The notes under the pieces are model-generated. The model made no database searches. It saw nothing but the letters and a program-made list of their open reading frames with translations, and was not told where the DNA came from. A DNA stretch of 64,000 bases, from the NCBI RefSeq assembly GCF_030767025.1, contig NZ_JASITE010000008.1, positions 62,001-126,000 of the forward strand, written 5' to 3'. Positions 10,115 to 19,301 of the stretch are shown piece by piece. The stretch is from Nocardia sp. CC227C (lineage in GTDB: Bacteria > Actinomycetota > Actinomycetes > Mycobacteriales > Mycobacteriaceae). Within the stretch, counting starts at the first letter, position 1. Every line of letters begins with the position of its first letter. Made by a program: the position numbers and the translations under genes.

Positions 10115-10627
10115 ATGCTGACCGCCGTGCTCGATCCCCAGACCCCCGTCGCGCCCCATCCGGATATCGCCCATCTCGCCCCGCTGCTGGGCATCTGGCG
10201 CGGCGGCGGACACGGGGAGTATCCGACCATCGAATCGTTCGACTATCTGGAGGAAGTGCACTTCGGTCACGTCGGCCGCCCGTTCCTCACCTACCGGCAG
10301 CGCACCCGCGCCGCCGACGGCAGCCGACCCCTGCACGCCGAGACCGGCTATCTGCGGCCCAACGGCCCCGATCGCATCGAGTTGATCCTGGCCCACCCGA
10401 CCGGGATCACCGAGATCTGTGAGGGCCGCCTGGTCGCCGCGGACGACGGTCTGCGCATGGAACTGGACTCGACCAGCATCGGACGCAGCAGCACCGCCAA
10501 ATCGGTGACCGCGCTCGGCCGCTCCCTGGCGCTGTCCGGCGACACCCTGGACTACACGCTGCGCATGGCGGCGGTCGGGCAACCGCTGCAACACCACCTC
10601 GCCGCGACGCTGCACCGCGACAACTGA
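10115..10627 (+). CDS. Nitrobindin-family heme protein (peroxynitrite isomerase-like, FABP-like fold)
   Basis: This is a 170-residue cytoplasmic protein with the nitrobindin signature GIWRGGGHGEYPTI near residue 25 (GxWxGxG) and a C-terminal QHHLAATLHR segment that can supply the proximal heme histidine. Members of this family, including mycobacterial Rv2717c-like proteins, form a ten-stranded barrel that binds ferric heme and can isomerise peroxynitrite to nitrate. The first in-frame ATG is used; a GTG four codons later is also possible. It stands alone, downstream of the exporter operon and probably with its own promoter, so a link to the NRPS is not supported. Confidence 0.85.
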   Translation: MLTAVLDPQTPVAPHPDIAHLAPLLGIWRGGGHGEYPTIESFDYLEEVHFGHVGRPFLTYRQRTRAADGSRPLHAETGYLRPNGPDRIELILAHPTGITEICEGRLVAADDGLRMELDSTSIGRSSTAKSVTALGRSLALSGDTLDYTLRMAAVGQPLQHHLAATLHRDN

Positions 10628-10704
10628 GACGGGCGCGCCGCCGGAGACGCGAGTCGAGCAATCCTCGCGGTCCGGACGAAATTTTCCGAACCTACTTTCA
10701 GGTA

Positions 10705-10720
10705 TGTGACCTGCGTCACC
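10705..10720. promoter_or_regulatory. Crp/GlxR-like palindrome
   Basis: TGTGACCTGCGTCACC matches the cAMP-receptor consensus TGTGA-N6-TCACA at nine of ten arm positions. It lies 165 bp upstream of the small secreted protein at 10886. A near-copy occurs at 20608-20623, also ~200 bp upstream of a secreted protein. The match is direct; the regulator is inferred. Confidence 0.55.
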
Positions 10721-10885
10721 GCATTCCGCGGGTGTGCCGGAACGCACTCATGGGTTGTGCCGTCAATGCGAGCGATCTAACGTTTTGTTTCGGCGGCAAA
10801 CAGTCAGCCAATCCTAAAGCAGCACCGGTTTACCGAAACAGACCGTTCGGGTCTCCTCACTCGCCCCCCACCCAGGGAGTAGGAC

Positions 10886-11113
10886 ATGCAACGTTCGGCT
10901 TTTCTGCTCGTCAGCACGGTGGGGATCATCCTCGCCGGGACCGGAGCCAGCGAGCTACTCGGTGACGAATCCAGCCCCGCGCCCGCGGTGCGGAATCTGT
11001 CCCAGCAACAGCAGCCCGTGGTGCTCGAGGCCGACGGGGGCGTGGCGCGGCCCGTCGCCTGCGTGAAGCTCGCCTCGGGCCGATATTCCATTCAGACGCA
11101 GTCCACCCGCTGA
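10886..11113 (+). CDS. Small secreted hypothetical protein
   Basis: This is a 75-residue protein with an N-terminal hydrophobic segment (residues ~5-20, FLLVSTVGIILAGTGAS) that looks like a signal peptide or membrane anchor. A Ser/Pro/Gln-rich linker follows, then a short mature part with one cysteine. A GGGAG ribosome site sits about 9 nt before the ATG, which supports translation. The gene is isolated: upstream lies a 258-bp intergenic region with a Crp-like site, and downstream the convergent PBP gene ends only 11 bp away. I do not recognise a family and assign no function. Confidence 0.6.
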   Translation: MQRSAFLLVSTVGIILAGTGASELLGDESSPAPAVRNLSQQQQPVVLEADGGVARPVACVKLASGRYSIQTQSTR

Positions 11114-11124
11114 TCGCTCCCGGG

Positions 11125-12915
11125 CTAGTACCCCGGTGGCAGCCCGGTCAGCATCTCCCTGGTTACCGCCACCGCATTGTCCGAACTGCCCGCTTCGACG
11201 AGCAGCGTCGCCCAGGCCATATCCCCGCGGTAGCCGATGAACCACGAATGTGAGCCGCCCTCCACCTCGGCCTCACCCGTCTTGCCGTACACCTCACCCT
11301 GATCGGCGATGCGTTCCGCGGTACCGCCCGTCACCACCTGCCGCATCATCTGCCGCAACCCCGCCACCACCTCCGGATCGAGGGGCGGGCGCTGCCCGTC
11401 GACGGTGGTCTTGTTCCCGGAGATCAGGTACGGCACCGGGGCCGAACCGTGCGCGATGCTGGCCGCGGCGAGGGCCATACCGAACGGGCTCACCACCACC
11501 TTGCCCTGACCGATGCCGTCCTCCGCGCGCTGCACCTTGTCCGCGGACTCGGGCACCTGGCCGGAGATCGTCGGCAGGCCGACCACCGTGTAGTCCGGGC
11601 CGATGCCCAGCTGCGCCGCCGCCAGCCGCAGGGCGTCGGCGGGCAGCCGGCTGGACAGTTCGGCGAAGGAGGTGTTGCAGGAGCGCTCGTAGGCGGTGGC
11701 CATGGGTACGTCGCCGACGGTGAAAAGGTTGTAGTTCGGAATGGTGCGCTCGCCGATGATGATTCGGCTCGGACAGGGCAGCACGGTCTCGGGCGTCGCC
11801 AGTCCGGTGTTCATGGCCGCGGCGGCGGTGACCGTCTTGAAGGTCGATCCCGGCGGATAGAAACCGGAGGTGGCCACCGGACCGTCCCGATCGGCCTCCC
11901 GATTCTGCGCCACCGCGAGAATCGCGCCGGTGGACGGCTGCAACACCACCATCATGGCCTGCTCCCGGCGCGCGTCGACGGCGCGCTGCGCGGCGAGCTG
12001 CACGAAGCGGTCCAGGCTCAGCGAGAAGGACGGGGCGGGCCGCGGGCGCACCTCGGTGAGCAGGCCGGTGTCCACGCCATTGCGATTGCGGGTGACCACG
12101 CTCCAGCCCGCGCGGCCGTCCACATCGTCGATGATGGACTTGCGCACCTGGGAGATCAGGTCGGGGGCGAAATCGCGATCGGTGGCGACCATATCCCACT
12201 GCCGGGACACCGTGACCCCGGGCAGGCCGAGCAGATTCGCGCCCACCAGGTTGTACTCCCATTCGGTGAGCACCTCGACCGGATACACCCCGCCGTCGGC
12301 CTTGCGCGCGGCCTTCAGAATCCCCTCGCCGGTGAGCTTGGGCAGGATCGGGTTCAGCGCGGCGGCGACGGCATCGGCGACATAGCCGGGGTCGCGGGCC
12401 TCGGCCGGGGTGAAGACGACGCGGTGCACGGTACCGGGGATCAGCACATCGCTGCCGGAGCGTTCGTTCACACGGGCCTGCGGGGCGGGGATGGAGCGCA
12501 GCTCCAGGGTCTGGGTATCGCCCAGGCGCGGATGGATGTTCGACGAGGTCCAGCGCACCGACCAACGGCCCTCGCTGCGCCCCAGCTGCAGCTGGCCGTC
12601 GTAGGTCCAGGTGCGGTCGCGGGGCAGCCGCCACGCGTAGGTGTAGTCGACGGTGGCGGTGTCACCGGAGACGCGGGTGTCGCCGGTGGTCACCTCGAGC
12701 CCCTCGGCCTGTAGCTTCTCCCAGGCGGAAGCCAATGCCGCACCGGCCTTTTCGGGCAGATTGGTGAGTTCGGCGGCGGCGGCCACATCCTGGCGCGCGA
12801 ACGCGCCGAAGAATGCCTCGGCGGTGGTCACCGGGCGCTGTTGGGCGGTGGAGCATCCGACCGCGGCGAGCGTCACCGCCGCGGCGACGAGCAGGGTCAG
12901 CAATCGCGTCGACAT
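11125..12915 (-). CDS. Lipoprotein penicillin-binding protein (class B transpeptidase, Rv2864c-like)
   Basis: This is a membrane-anchored D,D-transpeptidase that cross-links peptidoglycan outside the membrane. The N-terminus has a lipobox (LAAVGC) after a short hydrophobic segment. An NTF2-like MecA_N-type domain follows (residues ~28-140), then a dimerisation region and the transpeptidase domain with SxxK (GSTFK), SxN (SCN) and KTG (GKTGE) motifs. The ATG at 12915 gives a proper lipoprotein signal; a TTG seven codons upstream would also be in frame but adds nothing useful. Position before the GNAT and ispG genes matches the mycobacterial Rv2864c neighbourhood. Confidence 0.92.
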   Translation of the reverse strand: MSTRLLTLLVAAAVTLAAVGCSTAQQRPVTTAEAFFGAFARQDVAAAAELTNLPEKAGAALASAWEKLQAEGLEVTTGDTRVSGDTATVDYTYAWRLPRDRTWTYDGQLQLGRSEGRWSVRWTSSNIHPRLGDTQTLELRSIPAPQARVNERSGSDVLIPGTVHRVVFTPAEARDPGYVADAVAAALNPILPKLTGEGILKAARKADGGVYPVEVLTEWEYNLVGANLLGLPGVTVSRQWDMVATDRDFAPDLISQVRKSIIDDVDGRAGWSVVTRNRNGVDTGLLTEVRPRPAPSFSLSLDRFVQLAAQRAVDARREQAMMVVLQPSTGAILAVAQNREADRDGPVATSGFYPPGSTFKTVTAAAAMNTGLATPETVLPCPSRIIIGERTIPNYNLFTVGDVPMATAYERSCNTSFAELSSRLPADALRLAAAQLGIGPDYTVVGLPTISGQVPESADKVQRAEDGIGQGKVVVSPFGMALAAASIAHGSAPVPYLISGNKTTVDGQRPPLDPEVVAGLRQMMRQVVTGGTAERIADQGEVYGKTGEAEVEGGSHSWFIGYRGDMAWATLLVEAGSSDNAVAVTREMLTGLPPGY

Positions 12916-13007
12916 CGGCACCGAGGGTAGAGCCAACTACCCGCAAACCTGCGGTGACACACTGCACGCGAACGGATTTCGCCGGAGCGTCACACCGTGC
13001 CGAGTGG

Positions 13008-13877
13008 TCAGTCCAGCAGCACTGTCGCGAATGTAGCGATTTGCCGGAATCCGACGGTGGCGTAGGCGCGCCGGGCGACCTCGTTGTAGCAGTTCACGTA
13101 CAGGCTCGCGGTCCGGCCCGAGGCCACCACCGCATTGGCCACCGCCGCCGTCCCCGCGGTCCCCACGCCCGCGCCCCGGCGCTCCGGATGCACCCAGACG
13201 CCCTGGATCTGGCCGGTGCGCCGGGACAGCGAACCCACCTCGGCCTTGTAGACCACCTCGCCGTCGTCGAAACGCGCCCAGGCACGCCCGGACTCGATGA
13301 GGTTGGCGACGCGGCGGCGGTAGCTGCGACCGCCGTCGCCCGCGCGCGGATCGACGCCGATCTCCTCGGTGAACATGGCGATGGCGGCCACCAGGTAGCG
13401 GTCCAGCTCCTCCGGCCGCACCCGCCGCACCCGCGAATCCGGCGCGGCCTGCGCGGTGCGGTCCAGGGCCAGCAGCGGCTGTTCGGCGCGCAGCTCACGC
13501 GGCGGACCCCAGCGCTGCGCCAGCAACTCCCACAGCGGCAACGCCAGCTCCCGCCGGCCCACGATGGACGAACAGATGCGGGGACCGCGGACCGCGCGGT
13601 CGGCGAAGGCCCGCAGATCGTCGGGGGCACCGCGCAGCGGCACCAGGTTCGCCCCGGAGAAGCACAGCGAATTCCCCGGCCCGCCGCGACTCCACAGCTC
13701 CCCGTAACTGCCCCGGGCGTCCAGGCCGTACTCCTGGAGCCGGGCAGCCACCATACAGCTCGCCACCGGGTCGGCGTCGAGCACGCGCAATACCTGCGTC
13801 AGATCGCGGTTTGCGAGTTGACGGACACCGGAGACCTTGGTCCGGCGAGTCGGCTCCAGCACACTCCGCACGTTCAC
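13008..13877 (-). CDS. GNAT-family acetyltransferase with DUF4081-type N-terminal domain (Rv2867c-like)
   Basis: This is a two-part protein of 289 residues. The N-terminal half has the DUF4081 pattern (LDADPVASCMVAARLQEYG). The C-terminal half is a GNAT fold with the acetyl-CoA loop VHPERRGAGVGTAG and a final NCYNEVARRAYATVGF segment. It probably transfers an acetyl group from acetyl-CoA to an unknown amine. I chose the GTG at 13877, which has AGG a few bases upstream; a GTG two codons later is also possible. The gap to ispG (stop at 13945) is short and on the same strand, so the two are likely co-transcribed, as in mycobacteria. Confidence 0.85.
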   Translation of the reverse strand: MNVRSVLEPTRRTKVSGVRQLANRDLTQVLRVLDADPVASCMVAARLQEYGLDARGSYGELWSRGGPGNSLCFSGANLVPLRGAPDDLRAFADRAVRGPRICSSIVGRRELALPLWELLAQRWGPPRELRAEQPLLALDRTAQAAPDSRVRRVRPEELDRYLVAAIAMFTEEIGVDPRAGDGGRSYRRRVANLIESGRAWARFDDGEVVYKAEVGSLSRRTGQIQGVWVHPERRGAGVGTAGTAAVANAVVASGRTASLYVNCYNEVARRAYATVGFRQIATFATVLLD

Positions 13878-13944
13878 AGCCTGCCACGAGTTGTGAGAAC
13901 GTGCCGTGGGTATGCCGAAAGCCTCAGCGTCGGTCCTGTTCCGC

Positions 13945-15102
13945 TCAGCCGACGCTGACCACCGGCTCGCCCGCACCGGCGGCATCACCCATCTGCTCGG
14001 CCAACCGCATGGCCTCCTCGATGAGCGTTTCGACGATGAGGTGTTCCGGCACCGTCTTGATGACCTCGCCCTTGACGAAGATCTGCCCCTTGCCATTGCC
14101 GGAGGCCACGCCCAGATCGGCCTCGCGGGCCTCACCCGGGCCGTTGACGACGCAGCCCATGACGGCCACGCGCAGCGGCACCTCCATGCCCTCGAGCCCG
14201 GCGGTGACCTCGTTGGCGAGGGTGTAGACATCCACCTGCGCGCGGCCGCAGGAGGGACAGGACACGATCTCGAGCTTGCGGGGGCGCAGGTTCAGCGACT
14301 GCAGGATCTGGTTGCCGACCTTCACCTCCTCCACCGGCGGGGCCGACAGGGAGACACGAATGGTGTCGCCGATCCCCTGGGATAGCAGCGCGCCGAAGGC
14401 GGTGGCGGACTTGATGGTGCCCTGGAAGGCGGGACCGGCCTCGGTCACGCCCAGGTGCAGCGGATAGTCGCACTGCGCGGCCAGCTGGCGGTACGCCTCC
14501 ACCATGATCACCGGGTCGTTGTGCTTGACCGAGATCTTGATGTCGCCGAAGCCGTGCTCCTCGAACAGGCTCGCCTCCCACAGCGCCGACTCCACCAGCG
14601 CCTCCGGGGTGGCCTTGCCGTACTTGGCCATCATGCGCTTGTCCAGCGAGCCCGCGTTCACGCCGATGCGGATGGGGATGCCGGCGGCTCCGGCCGCCGC
14701 CGCGACCTCCTTGACGCGGCCGTCGAACTCCTTGATGTTGCCGGGGTTCACGCGCACCGCGGCGCAGCCGGCGTCGATGGCGGCGAAGATGTACTTGGGC
14801 TGGAAGTGGATATCCGCGATAACCGGAATGGGGGACTTCTTCGCGATGGCGGCGAGGGCGTCGGCGTCCTCCTGCCGCGGGCACGCCACGCGCACGATAT
14901 CGCAACCGGACGCGGTCAGCTCCGCGATCTGCTGCAGGGTGGCGTTGACGTCATGGGTCCGTGTGGTGGTCATGGACTGCACCGAGACGGGGAATTCGCT
15001 GCCCACCCCTACTTTGCCCACCATCAGCTGGCGGGTTGTGCGCCGGGGCGCGAGGGTCGCCGCCGGTGCGGACGGCATCCCCAATGCGATGGCACTGCTC
15101 AC
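13945..15102 (-). CDS. ispG: 4-hydroxy-3-methylbut-2-enyl diphosphate synthase (flavodoxin type)
   Basis: This enzyme catalyses the penultimate step of the MEP isoprenoid pathway, reductive dehydroxylation of MEcPP to HMBPP, using a [4Fe-4S] cluster. The 385-residue protein has the TIM-barrel N-terminal part (VGVGSEFPVSVQSMTTT, ADIHF) and the cluster cysteines in SCPSCGR and MGCVVNGPGEARE. The GTG at 15102 gives a short leader before GMPSAP and fits the family length; a GTG 13 codons upstream is less likely. dxr, another MEP enzyme, lies 3 kb away on the same strand. Confidence 0.97.
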   Translation of the reverse strand: MSSAIALGMPSAPAATLAPRRTTRQLMVGKVGVGSEFPVSVQSMTTTRTHDVNATLQQIAELTASGCDIVRVACPRQEDADALAAIAKKSPIPVIADIHFQPKYIFAAIDAGCAAVRVNPGNIKEFDGRVKEVAAAAGAAGIPIRIGVNAGSLDKRMMAKYGKATPEALVESALWEASLFEEHGFGDIKISVKHNDPVIMVEAYRQLAAQCDYPLHLGVTEAGPAFQGTIKSATAFGALLSQGIGDTIRVSLSAPPVEEVKVGNQILQSLNLRPRKLEIVSCPSCGRAQVDVYTLANEVTAGLEGMEVPLRVAVMGCVVNGPGEAREADLGVASGNGKGQIFVKGEVIKTVPEHLIVETLIEEAMRLAEQMGDAAGAGEPVVSVG

Positions 15103-15310
15103 GATCGGCTGCCTACTTTCGTGTTGCGATCTTGTCCTCACCCGTTCCGGTTCCGAGTCTAACGACGTCGGGCTACCGGCCGCCCTGTGACAGCGGCGAC
15201 AAGCGTAGCCTGCGCCGACGCCTGCCCTGGAAGCGGTGTTGCCGTGCGGTCACTTGCCGCCGCATACAGTAAGTATTCGATTCTCGAGGGCGAAAGGTAA
15301 CCCGCTGGAA

Positions 15311-16039
15311 GTGAAAGTGAATATTCCTGATTCCTGGCCGGTCACCCCGGATGAGGCCATCGCTCTCCAAGATCGGCTCCGGCCCCTGGTGATCACGGAA
15401 GATCGTGCGCCACCGCACTTCCGAACGGTCGCCGGACTCGACTCCGCCTACCACGACGACGGCACCGTGGTCGCGGCCGCGGTGGTCCTGGACGCCGTCA
15501 CCCTGGAGACCGTCGAGACCGTCACCGCCACCGGGACGACGGACTTTCCCTATGTGCCAGGACTGTTGGCCTTCCGCGAACTCCCCACCACCCTCGCCGT
15601 CCTCGAAAAGCTTTCCACCACACCGGATCTGATCGTCTGCGATAGCCAGGGCCTAGCCCACCCCCGCCGCTTCGGCATGGCCTGCCACCTGGGCCTGCTG
15701 GTGGACCTGCCCACCATCGGCGTGGCCAAGAACGCCTGGGGCGACTACCTCGACCCCGCGCCCGACCGGGGCTCCGCCACCTCGATCACCATCGACGGCG
15801 CCCCGGTGGGCCGCGCCCTGCGCACCCGCACCGCCGTCAAACCGGTCTTCGTCTCGGTGGGCCACCGCATCGACCTGGACACCGCCTGCGCGCAGGTCCT
15901 CGCGCTCACCCGCGAATACCGCCAGCCCGAGACCACCCGCCGCGCCGACCGGCTCTGTCGCCGACTGCTGCGCGAGGTTGCCGCCACCGGCCCCGTGCGC
16001 ACACCCGATCGTGTGGATTACCGCGACTCCAGCAGATGA
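15311..16039 (+). CDS. nfi: Endonuclease V (deoxyinosine 3'-endonuclease)
   Basis: This repair nuclease cuts one phosphodiester 3' of deoxyinosine. Family motifs are clear: AGLDSAYHD near residue 40 with the first catalytic Asp, YVPGLLAFRELP, and DSQGLAHPRRFGMACHLG with the central metal ligands. Length is 242 residues, as usual. Several in-frame starts exist; the GTG at 15311 gives VKVNIPDSW, typical of actinobacterial members. It is transcribed divergently from ispG across ~210 bp, and its last 22 nt overlap the convergent ATPase gene. Confidence 0.92.
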   Translation: MKVNIPDSWPVTPDEAIALQDRLRPLVITEDRAPPHFRTVAGLDSAYHDDGTVVAAAVVLDAVTLETVETVTATGTTDFPYVPGLLAFRELPTTLAVLEKLSTTPDLIVCDSQGLAHPRRFGMACHLGLLVDLPTIGVAKNAWGDYLDPAPDRGSATSITIDGAPVGRALRTRTAVKPVFVSVGHRIDLDTACAQVLALTREYRQPETTRRADRLCRRLLREVAATGPVRTPDRVDYRDSSR

Positions 16040-16770
16040 TCCAGGTAGCGCTCCGGAGCGGCGAGAAAGTCCCTGGTCATCCGCACCGGCAGCGCATCGT
16101 CGTAGCCGACGGGCTCGATCCCGTCGTCCTCGTCCACCGCGTAGATGGTGGCACCGGGCAGCGCCAGCAGGATCGGCGAATGCGTCGCCACCACGATCTG
16201 GCACCGCTGCGCGACCAGATCCGACAGCCGTGCCAGCACGGCCAGGCAGCCGCGCGGCGACAGTGCCGCCTCCGGCTCGTCCAGCAGATACAGGCCGTCG
16301 GGATGGAAACGGTGCGTGATGAGATCGACGAACGATTCACCGTGCGAGCGTTCGTGCGGTGACCGCCCGCCGAGCGCGGCCAGTTGCTCCGGCCCCAGCC
16401 GTTCGGTCTCGGTGGCCACGTTGTAATACGACTCGGCGCGCAGGAAGAACCGGCTGCGCGGCTTGCGGGTGCCCCACCGCAGCACCAGCCGATCACCGAG
16501 TTCCGACTCGGTGCGGCGGGTGGCGAAGCGGTAATTCTGGCTCCCGCCCTCCGCGTTCATCCCGGCCGCGACCGCGATGGCCTCGACCAGGGTCGACTTA
16601 CCGCTGCCGTTCTCTCCGACGAGGAAGGTGACCGTCGGCGACAGGGCCAGCGCGCCGAGGCGGTCGAGATGCCGCACCACCGGCAGGTCGAAGGGGTATC
16701 CGGCCGGTCGCGGCGGCGGAGCCAGGGCTACCTCGCGGATGAATCCGCCGGCTCCGACTCCACTGCGCAC
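16018..16770 (-). CDS. AAA family ATPase (ABC/SMC-like, predicted OLD-type)
   Basis: This is a 250-residue single-domain ATPase with Walker A VGENGSGKST near residue 50, a signature-like segment, Walker B LYLLDEPEAALS and an H-loop VATHSPILLALPG. The layout matches compact RecF/ABC-type ATPases of the AAA_23/AAA_15 group, which have no transmembrane partner and are often linked to DNA repair or defence. Its 3' end overlaps the endonuclease V gene tail-to-tail by 22 nt. A shared repair role is only a guess from proximity. Confidence 0.8.
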   Translation of the reverse strand: MRSGVGAGGFIREVALAPPPRPAGYPFDLPVVRHLDRLGALALSPTVTFLVGENGSGKSTLVEAIAVAAGMNAEGGSQNYRFATRRTESELGDRLVLRWGTRKPRSRFFLRAESYYNVATETERLGPEQLAALGGRSPHERSHGESFVDLITHRFHPDGLYLLDEPEAALSPRGCLAVLARLSDLVAQRCQIVVATHSPILLALPGATIYAVDEDDGIEPVGYDDALPVRMTRDFLAAPERYLDHLLESR

Positions 16771-16810
16771 ACCCCGATGGTAACCAGCCGGACACCCCGG
16801 CCGGATTCCG

Positions 16811-18013
16811 CTACGGGAACAGCGTGATGGGGTTGACGATGTCGGCGGCCAGGGTCAGGAGCATGTAGGCGCCGCCGAGAACCACCACCACGTAGGTGGC
16901 GGGCATGAGTTTGAAGTAGTCGACGGGGGAGCCGTCGGGGAGGCCGCGGCGGTTGCGCAGGACGTTGCGGATCTTCTCGTAGGTGACCACGGCCATGTGG
17001 CCGCCGTCGAGCGGGAGCAGCGGAAGCAGATTGAAGACGCCCAGGAAGAAGTTCAGGCTGGCCAGGACCAGGATGAACACCCCCCAGTAGCCGCGTTCGG
17101 CGGTCTCGCCGCCGATGCGGCTCGCGCCGTAGACGCTGACCGGGGTCTCCGGATCACGTTCGCCGCCGGAGACCGCCTCCACCAGCGCGCCGACCTTGGC
17201 GGGCAGCTTGGCCAGGGATTCGACGGTCCGGACGCCGAGTTCGCCGGTGAACACCGCGGCGGCGGGCAGCGCGGCGGGCAGGCTGTACTCGACCGGCGGG
17301 CCCGCGGTGGCCTGGCCGACGCCGACCTTGGAGACGGTCTCCGAGCGGCCGTCCTTGTCGTAGACGGTCACCCGCTCCGGAGTGACGGGCAGGGTCAGGG
17401 TCCGGCCGTCACGCTCGACGGTGTAGGTGAACTCACCGGTCTGCTTCTCGGTCAGGGCGCGGAAGTCGTTCCAGGTGTCGACGGAGGTCCCGTTCACCGC
17501 GGTGACCAGGTCGCCGGGCTGCAATCCGGCGCGCTGGGCGGGGCCGTCGCCGGTGCACTCCTGGCGGGTGCCGTCGGGCGCGTAGCTCGCCACGCAGCCC
17601 ATCGCACCCAACTGGGTCTCCGGCGGCTGCGTCAGATGCGGCAACCCCCAGCCGACGGCCAGCACCACGATGAGGATGTAGCCGAGCAGGAAGTTCATCA
17701 TGATGCCGCCGGACATGACGAACAGGCGCTTCCAGGTGGCCTGCCGGTACATGGCCCGGTCCAGCTCCTCCGGCTCCAGTTCGTCGAGGGCGGTCATGCC
17801 CGCGATATCGCAGAAACCGCCCAGGGGCAGCGCCTTCAGGCCGTACTCGGTCTCACCGCGACGGAAGGAGAACACCTTGGGGCCGAAGCCGATGAAGTAG
17901 CGCCGCACCTTCATACCGGTGGCCTGCGCCGCCCACATGTGGCCGCATTCGTGCAAGGCAACCGAGAAGGTGATACCGAGCGCGAACAGTGCGAAGCCGA
18001 TCGCGAACACCAT
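16811..18013 (-). CDS. rip1: Site-2 intramembrane zinc metalloprotease (Rip1/RseP family)
   Basis: This protein cleaves anti-sigma factors and other substrates inside the membrane. The 400-residue sequence has HExxH within the first helix (ALHECGHMW, residues ~20-28), a PDZ domain (GLQPGDLVTAVNG) and the second active-site motif NLLPLLPLDGGH near residue 345, with at least four membrane helices. It sits between ispG and dxr, as Rv2869c does, and dxr lies 20 bp upstream on the same strand, so the two are probably one operon. Confidence 0.95.
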   Translation of the reverse strand: MVFAIGFALFALGITFSVALHECGHMWAAQATGMKVRRYFIGFGPKVFSFRRGETEYGLKALPLGGFCDIAGMTALDELEPEELDRAMYRQATWKRLFVMSGGIMMNFLLGYILIVVLAVGWGLPHLTQPPETQLGAMGCVASYAPDGTRQECTGDGPAQRAGLQPGDLVTAVNGTSVDTWNDFRALTEKQTGEFTYTVERDGRTLTLPVTPERVTVYDKDGRSETVSKVGVGQATAGPPVEYSLPAALPAAAVFTGELGVRTVESLAKLPAKVGALVEAVSGGERDPETPVSVYGASRIGGETAERGYWGVFILVLASLNFFLGVFNLLPLLPLDGGHMAVVTYEKIRNVLRNRRGLPDGSPVDYFKLMPATYVVVVLGGAYMLLTLAADIVNPITLFP

Positions 18014-18033
18014 GCGGTCTCGAATCCTCCTAC

Positions 18034-19173
18034 CTAGTCGCGCACGAAGGCGCGGGCACAGTCACGCGCCCACGTATCCGCCGCGAGCACCTCGTCCAAG
18101 GTACTGGGTTCCGCGGACCAGCGGTCGGCGGAGTCGACGACCCGCGCCACCGTGCCCACGATGTCGGGGAATCGGATCACGCCGTCGAGGAACGCCTGTA
18201 CCGCGATCTCGTTGGCGGCGTTGTAGACCGCCGTCACGCAGCCGCCCGCCTTACCCGCCCGGCGGGCCAGCTCGACCGCCGGGAACACCGTATTGTCCAC
18301 CGGCTCGAAGGTCCAGGTCGCCGCCTGGGAGAAGTCGCAGGCCGCCGCCGCGCCCGGCACCCGGTCGGGCCAGCCCAACGCCAGCGCGATGGGCAGTCTC
18401 ATATCCGGCGGGCTGGCCTGGGCCAGCGTCGAACCGTCCGTGAAGGTGACCATGGAGTGCACGATGGACTGCGGGTGCACGGTCACGTCGATGCGGTCGT
18501 AGTCGATGCCGAACAGCAGGTGCGTCTCGATGAGTTCGAGCCCCTTGTTCACCAGGCTCGCCGAGTTGAGGGTGTTCATCAGCCCCATGGACCAGGTCGG
18601 ATGCGCCTTGGCCTCGTCCGGATTCACCGAGGCCAGCATGTCGGCGGTCCAGCCGCGGAAGGGGCCGCCCGACGCGGTGAGCACCAGCCGCTCCACCTCC
18701 TCGGCCCGGCCGCCGCGCAGGCACTGGGCCAGGGCGGAATGCTCCGAGTCGACCGGAACGATCTGACCGGGGGCGGCCGCGCGGGTCACCAGCGAGCCGC
18801 CCGCCACCAGGGATTCCTTATTGGCCAGGGCCAGCCGTCGACCAGTCTCGAGCGTGGCGAGGGTCGGCTCCAGCCCGAGTGAGCCGACCAGCGCGTTGAG
18901 CACCACATCGGCGTCGGTGTCGCGCACCAGTTGCGCCGCCACGTGCGGTCCGGCCAGCGGCACACCGAGTTTCGCGGCGGCCTCGGGGTCGGCGACGGCC
19001 ACGTTGCCGGTACCCGTCGCGGCGATCTGGCTCGCGAGCAGTTCGGTATTGCCGCCACGCGCGGCCAGGCCCACCACTTCGAATCGATCCGGATTGGCGG
19101 CGATCACCTCGAGCGCCTGTGTGCCAATGGAACCGGTGCTGCCCAGCAGCAGGACTTTCACAACGTCGGACAC
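18034..19173 (-). CDS. dxr: 1-deoxy-D-xylulose 5-phosphate reductoisomerase
   Basis: This is the second enzyme of the MEP pathway; it converts DXP to MEP with NADPH. The Rossmann glycine motif is LLLGSTGSIGTQAL at the N-terminus. The catalytic region has NKESLVAGG and VDSEHSALAQCL, and later GGPFRGW. The GTG at 19173, preceded by GGGAGA, gives 379 residues. It heads the dxr-rip1 transcription unit and shares a 128-bp divergent promoter region with the DUF2631 gene. Confidence 0.96.
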   Translation of the reverse strand: MSDVVKVLLLGSTGSIGTQALEVIAANPDRFEVVGLAARGGNTELLASQIAATGTGNVAVADPEAAAKLGVPLAGPHVAAQLVRDTDADVVLNALVGSLGLEPTLATLETGRRLALANKESLVAGGSLVTRAAAPGQIVPVDSEHSALAQCLRGGRAEEVERLVLTASGGPFRGWTADMLASVNPDEAKAHPTWSMGLMNTLNSASLVNKGLELIETHLLFGIDYDRIDVTVHPQSIVHSMVTFTDGSTLAQASPPDMRLPIALALGWPDRVPGAAAACDFSQAATWTFEPVDNTVFPAVELARRAGKAGGCVTAVYNAANEIAVQAFLDGVIRFPDIVGTVARVVDSADRWSAEPSTLDEVLAADTWARDCARAFVRD

Positions 19174-19301
19174 GCGTTCATTGTCTCCCGAGTCGAATCC
19201 GGCCGAACCCCCGGCCGCGACACCGCCACCCTGCTGGCTACGACACATGGTCGTATGCCACCATATTGGCCAGCAATCAATCGAGCCATCAAGGAGCGAA
19301 A

